A stretch of DNA of 19,754 nucleotides from Deltaproteobacteria bacterium (GCA_019313505.1 JAFDBA010000044.1:1-19754), one strand, 5' to 3'; numbered from the stretch's first letter, positions 7,927 through 15,344 are shown. Program-made: numbers and translations. Notes: generated from the letters alone by a model not told the origin.

Positions 7927-8811
7927 TTACACTCGTTCAATCCGTTCCCATCCCCACAAGCCATGAGGTTTAAAAAGCAGGAAGACGACCATAAAAACAA
8001 AAGGGGCGATTTCTTTGATACCGCCGGGAAAGTACTTGTCCAGATAAGCCCCGGCCAGGTTCTGTAATATGCCGATGGCAATACCGCCGACAATGGCACC
8101 CGGCACGGAATTGAGTCCCCCAAGCACCACCGCAGGCAGAACCAGCAGACCAAGGTATCCTACGGATATGTTAAGACCGTTGATGTTGCCCAAAAGGGTT
8201 CCGCCGACGCCGGCCGCCATAAAAGCAATGGCCCAGGCTGCCGCATAGACAAATCTTGCACTCACACCAATGGAAAGGGCGGCCATCTCATCGTCGGCTG
8301 TAGCCTGCATGGCAAGGCCCCACCGAGTATATTTAAAAAAACAGACAAAAATAATTAAAAGAATAATGGCTGCCACAAAGCTCCATAGATACGCCTGACC
8401 CACAATAACGGGCCCTATGTAAACCGGCTCAATTGAAAAAACAGGCGGGGTGAATACACGGGTATCGGTACCCCATATGAGTTCCACCATTCCCTTAAAG
8501 AAAAATGAAAGCCCCACGGTTACCATGATCACCGTTAAAACCGGCTCGCCGATAAGTTTGTCTAAAAAAATTCTTTCCGTCAGAATTCCCAGGATCAGAC
8601 CTATGATAAGTGAAAGAAAGAGTGCCGGCAAAAAGGGTATGCCCATGGAGTAAAAACTTAAAGAAACATAGGCTCCGATAAGAGTCATCTCCCCCATGGC
8701 CAGATTCAACACACCCGAGCATTTATATATCAACACCCACCCAAGGGCGACAAGGGCATAGATGCTGCCAACCATAATGCCCGTAGTAATCGCCATCAAA
8801 AACAGTTCCAT
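7927..8811 (-). CDS. livH: LivH-type ABC transporter permease
   Basis: This 294-residue inner-membrane permease of the HAAT family has about eight hydrophobic segments. The N-terminus carries the LivH hallmark GIMVGSIYALVALGWVLIYK followed by NLAMGEMTLIGAYV (about 37-50). The C-terminal half has the conserved Gly-rich loop GLNSVPGAIVGGIAIGILQNL, and the protein ends FKPHGLWGWERIERV, typical of the family. GGAG lies about 6-7 nt before the ATG. It lies between the acyl-CoA synthetase gene and livM in one transcription unit. Length and motifs are normal. Confidence 0.93.
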   Translation of the reverse strand: MELFLMAITTGIMVGSIYALVALGWVLIYKCSGVLNLAMGEMTLIGAYVSLSFYSMGIPFLPALFLSLIIGLILGILTERIFLDKLIGEPVLTVIMVTVGLSFFFKGMVELIWGTDTRVFTPPVFSIEPVYIGPVIVGQAYLWSFVAAIILLIIFVCFFKYTRWGLAMQATADDEMAALSIGVSARFVYAAAWAIAFMAAGVGGTLLGNINGLNISVGYLGLLVLPAVVLGGLNSVPGAIVGGIAIGILQNLAGAYLDKYFPGGIKEIAPFVFMVVFLLFKPHGLWGWERIERV

Positions 8812-8822
8812 ACGTCACTCCA

Positions 8823-8857
8823 TTGACAATTGAAGATTGAAAATTGTTTCAATCTTG
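8823..8857. repeat. Third copy of the GATTGAA/CAATC repeat
   Basis: TTGACAATTGAAGATTGAA and TTCAATCTT lie as a short inverted pair upstream of livH. The sequence is related to 7836-7923 and 5072-5106. Confidence 0.45.
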
Positions 8858-8882
8858 ATGAACTCGTAAAAAATCCGGTTTA

Positions 8883-9007
8883 GACGGTTTCGTAAAAAGT
8901 TCAAATTCAAGGCGTGCAAATTTTGTAATCATGATACGTACTTGACCTGCGTTGAATGATTGCAAAATGCAGCACAACGCAGAAGTTGGACTTTTTAGGA
9001 GACCGTC
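8883..9007. repeat. 125-bp palindromic element overlapping the end of the acyl-CoA synthetase gene
   Basis: The terminal arms at 8883-8902 (GACGGTTTCGTAAAAAGTTC) and 8988-9007 are inverted copies matching at about 16 of 20 positions. Inside, CTGCGTTG (8947-8954) and CAACGCAG (8975-8982) form a perfect 8-bp inverted repeat. It resembles the TCGTAAAAAGT-type dispersed palindromes common in related genomes. The right arm supplies the last codons and the TAA stop of the gene ending at 8995. Confidence 0.65.
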
Positions 9008-10965
9008 AATTTACAATCCTTTACCTTTCTTATATGAAGATCGGTGTTGATTTGAGCTTGTCTCCCATCTTCGTACTTGATTGTTGTATCGATATGCACA
9101 TTATCATTATCAGAATAGAGGGCATCCACTATATCATGGTATCTTTTTTCCACAAATGCCCGACGCAATTTTCTGGTCCTTGTAAGTTCATCATCGTCGG
9201 CATCGAACTCCTTATACAGGTTAACGAATTTTACCACTCTTGCCGTTTCCGGTAGATCCTTGTTGGCTTTATGTATCTGCTCTTCCACCAATTGGTAAAT
9301 CTGATCTAACTGAGAAAGTTCCTGATAGCTCGTATAATTGATCTTTTTTTCATCTGCCCATTTGCCCACCACGGAATAATCGATACAGATAACCGCTGTC
9401 ACATATTCCCTTTTGTCCCCTATCACCCACGAATCCCTCACATAGGGGCTGAATTTCATGCGGGTTTCCAGATACTGGGGAGAAAAAGGTTTCCCGTCCC
9501 TTAAAGTGAATACATCCTTAGTACGATCAAAGACAACCAGGTGACCGTCATCATCAATAAAACCTCTGTCACCTGAATATAACCAGCCATTCTGCAAGGT
9601 CTCTTCCGTGGCCTCGGGATTCTTATAATAACCCAGAAAAACCGACGAGCTTCTGGTAAGGATCTCTCCCTCTTCGGTAATTTTTATTTCTGTTTCCGGA
9701 ATTGGATGGCCCACGGTGTCAAATTTTATGTCTCCACTACGATGGACCACTGAAATGCCGGCAACTTCGGTCTGGCCGTAAATCTGCTTGAGGTTTACCC
9801 CCAATGCATGAAAAAAACGAAAGTGGTCCGGCCCCATGGCCGCCCCACCGGTGTAGGCATTACGAACTCGGGAAAGACCCAAGTGATCTTTCAGCTTTTT
9901 TTGCACCACAATATACGCCAGCCAATCCAGAAACGCCCAGTACCAGGGAATTTGTTTTTTCTGAAACTTAAGGTCGGCCACATGATAACCGATCCGGGTA
10001 GAAAGCTCATAGAGTTTCCGTTTTATCCAGGTGGCATCCAGGTATTTGACCTGGACCGTACGGGTCATCTGCTCATACATTCGCGGAGGAGCGAACATCA
10101 CATGGGGGCCGATCTCCCTGATGTCGTTCTGGGCGGTTTCAGGTCCCTCGGGAAAGTTGATGGTGTATCCCACCTGCAAACCGCAAGAAATAGACATCAT
10201 CTGCTCTCCGATCCAAGCAAAAGGCAGGTAAGAAACATAATCATCCGTGGCAAGGCATGGATCCACCGCCATGAGGTGCTTTCCCATGGTCAACATGTTA
10301 TTGTGGGAGAGCAGCGCTCCCTTGGGCAGCGCCGTGGTGCCCGAGGTATAGAAAAGGAGCGCCACATCATCGCCATGGCCCTTATCGATCATCTCCCTGA
10401 ACAGTTGTGGCTGTTGCCGTTCAAGTTCCCGACCCATCTGCTGAACTTGCTTTAGGCTTATCAGATAGTCCTGATCATAATTTCGCATCCCTTTGGGATC
10501 ATCCCATATAATCTTTTCGAACTTTGGACATTCATTTAAAATTGAAATGGCTTTGTCCACCTCTTCCTGACCTTCACCGAATAAAAACTTTGTGTCTGAA
10601 TGGTCGATTATATATTTGACTTCGTCGATCAAGCTGTCCTGAAACAGCCACACGCCAACGCCGCCGGCACACAATGTGGCCATTTCCGCCCACAGGCCTT
10701 CCGGACGGTTGTCGCCGATCATGGAAACTTTGTCTCCATTTTCGAGTCCAAGGCTGAGGAGGCCCAATGCGAGGTATTTAACGTTCTCAAGATAATCGTG
10801 CCATGTGATGGGGCGCCAGATTCCAAACTCTTTCTCACGCATGGCCACCCTGTTTTTGCCGTACTTGCGCGCTTTTTCATAAAAAAGTTTGGGAATAGTC
10901 AGATCTTTTGTAATTTCAATGCCGTATTTGTTTTTATTTTGAACGGTTTTATCTCCTTGTTGCAT
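8995..10965 (-). CDS. Long-chain-type AMP-forming acyl-CoA synthetase within the liv operon
   Basis: This protein of about 656 residues is the length of FAA1/FadD15-type long-chain fatty-acid:CoA ligases. Seen: the P-loop YTSGTTALPKG at about 206-216 (Ala where Gly is usual), YGQTE with following VAG, and the hinge region SGDRGFIDDDGHLVVFDRTKD. It would activate a carboxylic acid to its CoA thioester in the cytoplasm. The ATG at 10965 is preferred over the upstream TTG at 10983 because AAGAGG lies 6 nt before it. It overlaps livG by 17 bp, so the two are translationally coupled. The C-terminal LTVS and stop codon come from an inserted palindromic repeat, so the tail may differ from relatives. 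Its place inside a transporter operon suggests that it activates the imported substrate; the chain or ring specificity is unknown. Confidence 0.88.
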   Translation of the reverse strand: MQQGDKTVQNKNKYGIEITKDLTIPKLFYEKARKYGKNRVAMREKEFGIWRPITWHDYLENVKYLALGLLSLGLENGDKVSMIGDNRPEGLWAEMATLCAGGVGVWLFQDSLIDEVKYIIDHSDTKFLFGEGQEEVDKAISILNECPKFEKIIWDDPKGMRNYDQDYLISLKQVQQMGRELERQQPQLFREMIDKGHGDDVALLFYTSGTTALPKGALLSHNNMLTMGKHLMAVDPCLATDDYVSYLPFAWIGEQMMSISCGLQVGYTINFPEGPETAQNDIREIGPHVMFAPPRMYEQMTRTVQVKYLDATWIKRKLYELSTRIGYHVADLKFQKKQIPWYWAFLDWLAYIVVQKKLKDHLGLSRVRNAYTGGAAMGPDHFRFFHALGVNLKQIYGQTEVAGISVVHRSGDIKFDTVGHPIPETEIKITEEGEILTRSSSVFLGYYKNPEATEETLQNGWLYSGDRGFIDDDGHLVVFDRTKDVFTLRDGKPFSPQYLETRMKFSPYVRDSWVIGDKREYVTAVICIDYSVVGKWADEKKINYTSYQELSQLDQIYQLVEEQIHKANKDLPETARVVKFVNLYKEFDADDDELTRTRKLRRAFVEKRYHDIVDALYSDNDNVHIDTTIKYEDGRQAQINTDLHIRKVKDCKLTVS

Positions 10966-11770
10966 ACAGGTCCTCTTCACCAAGGTATGCCTTAATCACT
11001 TCGGGATGACTCTGTACTTCCCGTGGCGTTCCGTCAATGATCATGTTGCCAAAATTGAGGACAAAGACATGATCGGAAAGATCCATGACCACGCCCATGT
11101 CATGCTCCACCAGAAGACAGGTAACCTTCCAATTTTCATCTTCATTAACGTCTATGATAAACCGGGCCATATCTTCAACTTCTTCAAGATTAAGACCGGC
11201 CAGTGGTTCATCGAGAATAAGAAGCTCGGGTTCCAGGGCCAATGCACGACCCAGTTCTACCCGCTTTTGAAGGCCGTACGGCAACATTCCGACCGGTTTG
11301 TTCCGAATATGTTCGATCTCTAAAAGATCTACTATTTTTTCTTCGATAAAGGTCCGGTGCTCAACCTCCTCCCGCGCAGTTTTACCAATATATACCGATC
11401 CGCTAACTACTCCCGATTTAGAATGGATATGACGGCCCAGACGGATGTTATCCAATACCGTCATTCCGCCGAACACTTCGACTTTCTGAAAAGTCCTGGC
11501 CATACCCAGTTTTGCCCGTTTATACGGTTTTAATTTGTTGATCTTTTTCCCTTTGTAGTAGATGTTACCTTTTTGAGGCATGTAAAGACCGTTAATAATA
11601 TTCATCATCACAGTCTTTCCGGCTCCGTTGGGCCCGATCACAGAATGTATCTCTCCTTCTCTGATTTTTATACTGACGCCGGCCAGGGCAAGAACTTTTC
11701 CGAAACTCATATGAACGTCTTCTATCTCCAGCAGAACATCCTGTTCTTTGATTGCATTTGATACTGCCAA
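10949..11770 (-). CDS. livG: LivG-type branched-chain ABC transporter ATPase
   Basis: This ATPase subunit of about 273 residues is the partner of LivF. Seen: Walker A GPNGAGKT (46-53), signature variant LPYGLQKR, Walker B ELLILDEPLAGLN, the switch His in LLVEHDM, and the LivG-specific insert region MARTFQKVEVFGGMTVLDNIRLGRH. I chose TTG 11770 (MAVSNAIKEQ) because GGAAGG lies 9 nt before it; the longer frame from 11815 would translate through a terminator hairpin and adds residues unlike the family. It overlaps the downstream acyl-CoA synthetase by 17 bp. The signature motif has Pro and Leu where relatives often have Ser/Ala and Gln, a modest deviation. Confidence 0.9.
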   Translation of the reverse strand: MAVSNAIKEQDVLLEIEDVHMSFGKVLALAGVSIKIREGEIHSVIGPNGAGKTVMMNIINGLYMPQKGNIYYKGKKINKLKPYKRAKLGMARTFQKVEVFGGMTVLDNIRLGRHIHSKSGVVSGSVYIGKTAREEVEHRTFIEEKIVDLLEIEHIRNKPVGMLPYGLQKRVELGRALALEPELLILDEPLAGLNLEEVEDMARFIIDVNEDENWKVTCLLVEHDMGVVMDLSDHVFVLNFGNMIIDGTPREVQSHPEVIKAYLGEEDLYATRR

Positions 11771-11790
11771 TATTCTTAACCTTCCTTTAT

Positions 11791-11819
11791 AAAAAAGAGG
11801 GGTGCGCTCATACACCCCT
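11791..11819 (-). terminator. Intrinsic terminator or attenuator between the LOG gene and livG
   Basis: On the minus strand AGGGGTG and CACCCCT form a perfect 7-bp stem with an 8-nt loop, followed by C then six T. It lies after the LOG-family stop codon (11846) and only about 20 bp before the livG start. This leaves no room for a promoter downstream, so it may act as an attenuator or a partial terminator. Confidence 0.65.
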
Positions 11820-11845
11820 AAATAAGAATTGCCTGCAAATATTCA

Positions 11846-12496
11846 TTATAAAATAATTACTTTTTCTACGGCTTTTACAATTTCATCGGGCTCATCCATA
11901 ATTTGTAGAATTTCTAAATCTTCCGGAGATATCCGTTTTTCAGTAAGTAATTTATCCTTGATCCAGTCAATAAGCCCTTTCCAGTAATCGGAGCCAACCA
12001 GAATTAATGGAAACGGCTTTATGCGGTGTGTTTGAATCAATGTAACCGCTTCAAATAGCTCATCCAACGTCCCAAAACCGCCGGGCATTATAATATAAGC
12101 TGCGGCATATTTAATGAACATGACTTTGCGAATAAAAAAGTATTTAAAATCGAGTTTTACATTCGCAAAAGGATTCGGTTTCTGCTCAAACGGCAGGATA
12201 ATATTCATGCCAACGGAAGTTCCTCCAGCCTCTGCCGCGCCTTTGTTTGCCGCTTCCATCACTCCGCCGCCACCGCCGGTTATAATAGAAAATTTGCTTT
12301 TTACAAAAAGAGCGGCCAGCGCTTCGGTTTTTTTATAAATTGGATCACCCGGCTTGACCCTGGCTGACCCGAAAATCGTCACGGAAGGTCCGATATCATG
12401 GAGCGTTTCTATCCCTTCAACGAATTCCCCCATGATTCTGAAAAGACGCCACGCTTCGCCTATTTTTAAGTCGTCAACAAGAAATTGTTTATCCAT
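11846..12496 (-). CDS. LOG-family protein (TIGR00730), putative nucleoside-monophosphate phosphoribohydrolase
   Basis: This 216-residue Rossmann-fold protein has the LOG motifs: GSARV (43-47), GGGGGVMEAANKGAAEAGG (74-92) and the catalytic PGGFGTLDE (138-146). Plant and bacterial LOG proteins cleave ribose 5-phosphate from cytokinin or purine nucleotides; in many bacteria the physiological substrate is unknown. The length is normal and all motif residues are intact. It lies about 50 bp downstream of the selenoprotein gene on the same strand and is probably co-transcribed with it. A terminator hairpin follows it. The family is firm; the exact reaction is inferred. Confidence 0.9.
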   Translation of the reverse strand: MDKQFLVDDLKIGEAWRLFRIMGEFVEGIETLHDIGPSVTIFGSARVKPGDPIYKKTEALAALFVKSKFSIITGGGGGVMEAANKGAAEAGGTSVGMNIILPFEQKPNPFANVKLDFKYFFIRKVMFIKYAAAYIIMPGGFGTLDELFEAVTLIQTHRIKPFPLILVGSDYWKGLIDWIKDKLLTEKRISPEDLEILQIMDEPDEIVKAVEKVIIL

Positions 12497-12547
12497 ATAA
12501 AACCACAGGGTCCATTTTTATCGGCATACAGCCGACTACTAAACGCC

Positions 12548-12766
12548 TCATGTCCCGCCATTAAATCCGATGGTAACCTTATCCTGGTCCACAATCACCG
12601 GAACCTTGCGCACACCGTCGGAATATTCCAGCATGTCTTTGAGTTTGCCGGCATCCTGCCGAACGTCGTGATACTCAACCTTTTCCCCTTGTTTTTTAAA
12701 AGCTTCACGAGCCGCTTTTGTGTAAGGTCACGTGTCTTTGCCATAAATCAATATTTTATCAGCCAT
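12548..12766 (-). CDS. Glutaredoxin-like selenoprotein (Uxx-star type) with in-frame UGA as selenocysteine
   Basis: From ATG 12766 the frame reads MADKILIYGKDT, then TGA (12730-12728), then PYTKAAREAF and on to a TGA at 12550-12548: 72 residues if the first UGA is selenocysteine. The UGA falls exactly where glutaredoxins carry the first active-site Cys (CPYC/CPYT), giving UPYT. The remainder is a complete glutaredoxin fold, with RKVPVIVDQDKVTIGFNGGT as the conserved cis-Pro and Gly-rich end. An excellent AAGGAGGT lies 7 nt before the ATG. A stem-loop fitting a bacterial SECIS follows the UGA. The family resembles small glutaredoxin-like proteins known in Deltaproteobacteria as Uxx-star (seleno)proteins, expected to do thiol-disulfide or peroxide-linked redox chemistry. 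A nonsense mutation is the alternative, but its exact placement and the intact downstream frame argue against it. Confidence 0.87.
12687..12730 (-). promoter_or_regulatory. Candidate bacterial SECIS element
   Basis: Immediately after the UGA, AAAAGC (12719-12714) pairs with GCTTTT (12703-12698), leaving a 10-nt apical loop GGCTCGTGAA that begins with the GG typical of bacterial SECIS loops. An outer helix CCTT (12727-12724) with AAGG can close the structure. The loop starts 14 nt after the UGA, slightly short of the usual spacing. Such an element would recruit SelB with Sec-tRNA. Confidence 0.65.
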
Positions 12767-12921
12767 TATTCCTACCTCCTTGAGTTAAAATTTATGAGAG
12801 GATAAGATATAAATTAATTTCATACAAATTCAGGGTATTGGATGTAATTGTCGTAAAAGCCCTAACAGCTATTTGGTGTTTTGTCAATGATGTCCGTCTC
12901 GTAAAAATTCAAAATGACAGA

Positions 12922-12950
12922 TTGACAAAAACCATAGTGATTGGTAAAAA
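12922..12950 (+). promoter_or_regulatory. Candidate sigma-70 promoter for the HPr-Enzyme I genes
   Basis: A perfect TTGACA at 12922-12927 is followed after 17 nt by TAAAAA at 12945-12950 (four of six -10 matches). A promoter must lie in this divergent gap because the upstream gene runs the other way. Transcription would begin near 12957, at the ATG of HPr, which would leave almost no leader. Confidence 0.45.
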
Positions 12951-12955
12951 TATTT

Positions 12956-13243
12956 ATGGTTGATAACAACTCGGCTATTGGACATTCAAAAAATGTTACC
13001 ATTGCAAACCCCTTTGGTCTTCATGCAAGATCGGCGGCCAAAATAGCAAAACTTGTTAAAAAAGCAAGCTCAAAAGTGTGGATTATAAAAGACAAATACA
13101 AGGCCGATGCTTCCAGAATTATCGATACCCTTAGCCTGGCCGCCATAAAAGATTCAGAATTAACGTTATTAATTGACGATCCATCGGATATTGAAATTTT
13201 AAATGATCTTGCAAAGCTGATTGAAAACGGCTTTGGAGAATAA
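12956..13243 (+). CDS. ptsH: Phosphocarrier protein HPr (PTS)
   Basis: HPr relays phosphate from Enzyme I to EIIA proteins through an active-site His. Here NPFGLHARSAAK contains it (His23 counting from the ATG at 12956). The rest fits HPr, with 95 residues instead of the usual 85-90 because of an N-terminal extension. The region around the regulatory Ser46 of Gram-positive HPr reads DASRIIDTLSL, with Arg where that Ser would align, so HPr-kinase control is doubtful. I prefer ATG 12956 to an upstream TTG at 12941, because the candidate -10 box overlaps the TTG; neither has a clear ribosome-binding site. Enzyme I follows after 6 bp. No EII gene is in view. Confidence 0.85.
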   Translation: MVDNNSAIGHSKNVTIANPFGLHARSAAKIAKLVKKASSKVWIIKDKYKADASRIIDTLSLAAIKDSELTLLIDDPSDIEILNDLAKLIENGFGE

Positions 13244-13249
13244 CCAGGA

Positions 13250-15022
13250 ATGACAAATACAAACGAAATGGAATTACACCTCCGCGGTATTACTGCCTCT
13301 CCGGGTATTTGCATCGGCAAGGCGTACCTGGTCGGCAGGGAAGGCGTTGATGTTGTTGATAAATATTTTATCAGTGAAGATAATTTGCAAAACGAGATCA
13401 AACGGTTCAAGGCTGCGGTAAAAAATGCTAAAGATAACCTTAGTGAAATCATTGAAGCAACACCTGAAGAGTTGCGGGAGCACGCCCACATTCTTGAAAC
13501 CCACAAAGTACTGTATAAGGACAAGATGCTCTACGGCAAAACCATCGAAACCATCACAAAAGAACGGGTAAACGCCGAATGGGCCCTAAAAAAAGTGGTA
13601 TCCAACGTCAAGGCAATGTTTAGAAATATGACAGATTCTTATCTGCAAGGACGTGTGGATGACATTATACATGTATCCGGCAGTATCATGCAATATCTGG
13701 TTGGTGCAAAAGTCGTGGATATTGCTGCTATTGACAAACGCGTAATACTTGTTGCCGTCGACCTTTCCCCTGCAGAAACCAGCCAAATACAACTCGAAAA
13801 AATTAAGGGATTTATCACGGATCATGGCGGCAAGACTTCACATACCGGCATCATCGCCCGAAGTCTTGAAATTCCCGCTGTTTTGGGTCTTGATAATGCA
13901 ACCCGTATAATAAAAAACGACGACATCATCATTGTAGATGGTACCGCAGGTATCGTAATCGTTAACCCCACTGAACAGACTCTGATACAGTTCGAAGAAC
14001 AAAAAGCCGGATACGAAGAATATAAAGCGGTTATTACCCGGGAAAGCTACATTCCGGCTGAAACACTAGATGGTATCCGGTTGCAGGTTTTGGGTAATAT
14101 AGAACTCCCCGAAGAGGTGGTATCTGTTATTGATTATGGCGGAGACGGCATAGGCCTTTACAGGACTGAGTTTCAATATCTGAGCCGGCCTGATATTCCC
14201 ACTGAGCATGAGCTTTTTGATAAATACAAAGATGTCATCGAAGTAATGGCGCCCAAGCCGGTAACCATTCGAACTCTGGACATTAGCGCTGATAAAGCGG
14301 TTCCCTATGCTACCGATTCTACTGAAAAGAATCCTGCACTGGGACTTCGCGGTATAAGGTACTGTTTACAAAGACAGGATATATTCAAGCCCCAGCTTCG
14401 AGCCATATTAAGAGCCTCTGTATTCGGCAACGTCAGAATTATGTTCCCCATGATATCATGCTATGATGAAGTCCTTCATGCAAAAAGGATTTTACGCGAA
14501 GCTGCCGATTCTCTGGACAAAGAGGGTTTAGATTTTAATAAAAATATTAAGATGGGAATCATGATAGAAACTCCTTCCGCTGTGATCATGGCGGATGTGA
14601 TGGCCAGGGATGTAGATTTCTTCAGCTTAGGAACCAACGATCTTGTTCAGTATTCGCTGGCGGTGGACAGGGTCAATAAAAAGGTTGCGCATCTTTATCA
14701 ACCACTTAATCCTGCCATCATCCGGATGATTAAACATGTTGCCGATGTTGCCAAAGACAAGGGGGTAGATCTCTTCATGTGTGGTGAGATGGCAGGTGAT
14801 CCTGTAAACATACCGATACTTTTAGGTCTGGGCATAGAAAAATTGAGCATGAATCCTCAGTCAATTCCGGTGGTTAAAAATATAATAAAATCCCTTGACG
14901 TTAAAAACGCCAGGATGTTTATCAAAAAGGTTCTGAAGGAGACCACTGACACCGGGGTCACGGAACTGGTGATGACTACCTATGGAAACATTCTATTTGA
15001 AACCGGATATACCGGGATATAA
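13250..15022 (+). CDS. ptsI: PTS Enzyme I (phosphoenolpyruvate-protein phosphotransferase)
   Basis: This 590-residue protein is slightly longer than the usual 570-575 of Enzyme I, which autophosphorylates from phosphoenolpyruvate and passes the phosphate to HPr. Seen: N-terminal HPr-binding helical domain; phosphohistidine motif GGKTSHTGIIAR with His198; PEP-binding residues GLYRTEF (302-308) and SLGTNDLVQY (459-468); MIETPSAV (438-445); and active-site Cys511 in CGEMAGD. Everything needed for activity is present. It starts 6 bp after the HPr stop, with AGGA directly abutting the ATG, so translation is probably coupled. Without sugar permeases nearby the pair may serve regulation rather than sugar uptake. 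Confidence 0.95.
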   Translation: MTNTNEMELHLRGITASPGICIGKAYLVGREGVDVVDKYFISEDNLQNEIKRFKAAVKNAKDNLSEIIEATPEELREHAHILETHKVLYKDKMLYGKTIETITKERVNAEWALKKVVSNVKAMFRNMTDSYLQGRVDDIIHVSGSIMQYLVGAKVVDIAAIDKRVILVAVDLSPAETSQIQLEKIKGFITDHGGKTSHTGIIARSLEIPAVLGLDNATRIIKNDDIIIVDGTAGIVIVNPTEQTLIQFEEQKAGYEEYKAVITRESYIPAETLDGIRLQVLGNIELPEEVVSVIDYGGDGIGLYRTEFQYLSRPDIPTEHELFDKYKDVIEVMAPKPVTIRTLDISADKAVPYATDSTEKNPALGLRGIRYCLQRQDIFKPQLRAILRASVFGNVRIMFPMISCYDEVLHAKRILREAADSLDKEGLDFNKNIKMGIMIETPSAVIMADVMARDVDFFSLGTNDLVQYSLAVDRVNKKVAHLYQPLNPAIIRMIKHVADVAKDKGVDLFMCGEMAGDPVNIPILLGLGIEKLSMNPQSIPVVKNIIKSLDVKNARMFIKKVLKETTDTGVTELVMTTYGNILFETGYTGI

Positions 15023-15072
15023 ACGTAAGCGTTCAGGATTCAGGGGTTTAAGGATTAAAGGTTGTTTTGAAA

Positions 15073-15247
15073 GATGAACGTCCAACATCGAACATTGAAC
15101 ATTGAACGTCGAATAATGATATCGCTTCGCTCCTCAATTTGGTTTCATTTGTTTTTAAATATCCAATGTCAAACCTTGAATGACTATTTCTTGTTTTTGT
15201 CTTTCATTCAACATTCGATGTTGGACGTTCGATGTTCGATGTTCATC
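15073..15247. repeat. Long inverted repeat of GAACATTGAAC-type units between Enzyme I and smpB
   Basis: The left arm (15073-15113) consists of stuttered AACATTGAAC/GAACGTC units. The right arm (15206-15247) is their inverted counterpart (GTTCGATGTTC units, ending GTTCATC). Together they make a 175-bp palindromic element able to form a long hairpin. The apparent reading frame across it is produced by the repeat. This occupies most of the 333-bp gap after Enzyme I. Confidence 0.65.
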
Positions 15248-15288
15248 TTTTTCAGTAAACATTTGGGTTCAAGGTTATATATATCATC

Positions 15289-15344
15289 TGTGTCTTAGTG
15301 CCTTTGTGGCAAATATTATTTGTTCCGGCTTGTCCGGGTTAGGT
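15289..15344. repeat. 56-bp dispersed repeat abutting smpB
   Basis: This stretch matches 6659-6714 over its full 56 bases with about five mismatches; the first 29 bases are identical. It begins TGTGTCTTAGTGCCTTTGTG and ends GGGTTAGGT. The last bases form part of the AGGTG ribosome-binding site of smpB. Confidence 0.6.

Noticed and set aside
11771..11815. Longer livG start at 11815
   Set aside because: It would translate through a terminator hairpin and add residues unlike LivG; TTG 11770 has a proper ribosome-binding site.
15074..15298. Small plus-strand frame after Enzyme I (MNVQHRTLNIERR)
   Set aside because: This peptide is generated by the GAACATTGAAC repeat arms; such frames recur as artefacts wherever the repeat occurs.
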